A stretch of DNA of 64,000 bases from an uncultured Nitrosospira sp. GTDB lineage: Bacteria > Nitrospirota > Nitrospiria > Nitrospirales > Nitrospiraceae. Location: assembly GCA_900696515.1 (NCBI GenBank), contig CAADGK010000099.1, positions 1 to 64,000 on the forward strand, written 5' to 3'. Numbering within the stretch: position 1 is the first letter of the stretch; each line of letters begins with the position of its first letter. Of this stretch, positions 63,738-64,000 are shown one piece after another. The position numbers and the translations under genes are program-made. Below the pieces are notes generated by a model that saw only the letters and a list, made by a program, of their open reading frames with translations, was not told the origin of the DNA and searched no databases.

Positions 63738-64000
63738 CTATACTGCCCTAAGACATTGCCGTGCCAGGATATCCAGAGTCTTTTGGTCGGGCTTGCCGTC
63801 GAAGTATTTGAGCAGAGCATTCTTGAAGAGGGTGTTGTCGGTGGCAGCGTTCATGAACAAGGTCATGCAGGATCGGAATTTCAAGTTGTCGGGATAGCCG
63901 AAGATCTCCTCAGCGTTGCGACCCTCCACATTCAGAACAAGCTGTGTGCATTCTTTGAGTCTGGGACCTAAGACAGGGTGTTGCAGGTAGGTCTTGGCCT
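63738..64000 (-). CDS. DUF1810-family protein, 5' end beyond the window
   Basis: The track shows only 63 residues from an internal GTG, but the frame is open to the window edge: AKTYLQHPVLGPRLKECTQLVLNVEGRNAEEIFG precedes it, and SCMTLFMNAATDNTLFKNALLKYFDGKPDQKTLDIL follows. This is the C-terminal half of the DUF1810 family (usually about 140 residues). Function is not established for the family. The last 98 bases before hicB show nothing else. Confidence 0.83.
   Translation of the reverse strand, partial: AKTYLQHPVLGPRLKECTQLVLNVEGRNAEEIFGYPDNLKFRSCMTLFMNAATDNTLFKNALLKYFDGKPDQKTLDILARQCLRAV

Noticed and set aside
63756-63971. 71-codon plus-strand ORF at the right edge
   Set aside because: Antisense to the DUF1810 frame, which is open to the window end and matches its family.

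Overview
The window looks like chromosomal DNA of a free-living Gram-negative bacterium, most probably from Nitrospirota (Nitrospira-like). That placement is an inference from gene content and from remembered similarity of several proteins; no database search was run. The Gram-negative signs are type IV pilus minor pilins with PilY1, an OmpA-like lipoprotein, an AsmA-like protein and a lipid A synthase N-terminal-like protein. Coding density is high and there is no rRNA, CRISPR array, insertion sequence or prophage. One tRNA, tRNA-Pro(GGG), is present.

Layout. 1-5.0 kb: pnp and an M16 protease, then two exported proteins of unknown function that end at a strong terminator. 5.2-11.2 kb (minus strand): pdxJ, nnr, tsaE, a LapA-like membrane protein and mutS, tightly packed. 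11.3-17.5 kb: an aspartate-family amino acid operon (aminotransferase, hom, thrC, an ApgM-like protein, lysC) behind a good sigma-70-type promoter, followed by cimA for the citramalate route to isoleucine. 19.4-24.2 kb: ihfA, a MerR-type regulator, tRNA-Pro, surE, a DedA protein, cysS and rlmB, with a convergent stand-alone LuxR-type HTH gene. 24.6-39.8 kb: a pilus region with a prepilin peptidase, a first minor-pilin set (FimT, PilV, PilW, PilX-like), a GspE/PilB-type ATPase, a second minor-pilin set, PilY1 and an Ig-like lipoprotein.

39.9-47.8 kb: phoH, ybeY and ftsY, a double-receiver response regulator, an M1-type metallopeptidase, a TolB-like propeller protein and a PAP2 phosphatase. 47.8-51.4 kb (minus): GT2 and GT39 glycosyltransferases with a lipid A synthase N-domain protein, plus an unknown exported protein. 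51.5-59.0 kb: a MidA-like methyltransferase, a small membrane protein, AsmA, MscS, a DUF481-like protein, MscL and an OmpA-like lipoprotein, an envelope and osmotic-stress neighbourhood. 59.2-63.1 kb (minus): a sigma-54 activator with a GAF domain and a cysteine cluster, followed by DsrE-like, PNPOx-like and two NTF2-like genes. 63.2-64.0 kb (minus): a hicBA pair whose hicA carries an in-frame amber codon, and a DUF1810 gene cut by the window edge.

Most notable points: (i) the ApgM-like protein takes the place of a homoserine kinase gene between thrC and lysC, and it has lost several metal and nucleophile residues of phosphoglycerate mutase; (ii) a palindromic array of heptamers lies in frame inside the methyltransferase gene and has a diverged relative after the tRNA; (iii) the minor-pilin set is duplicated, with candidate sigma-54 promoters about 35 bases before the first gene of each set; (iv) a hicA pseudogene that the ORF track does not show.
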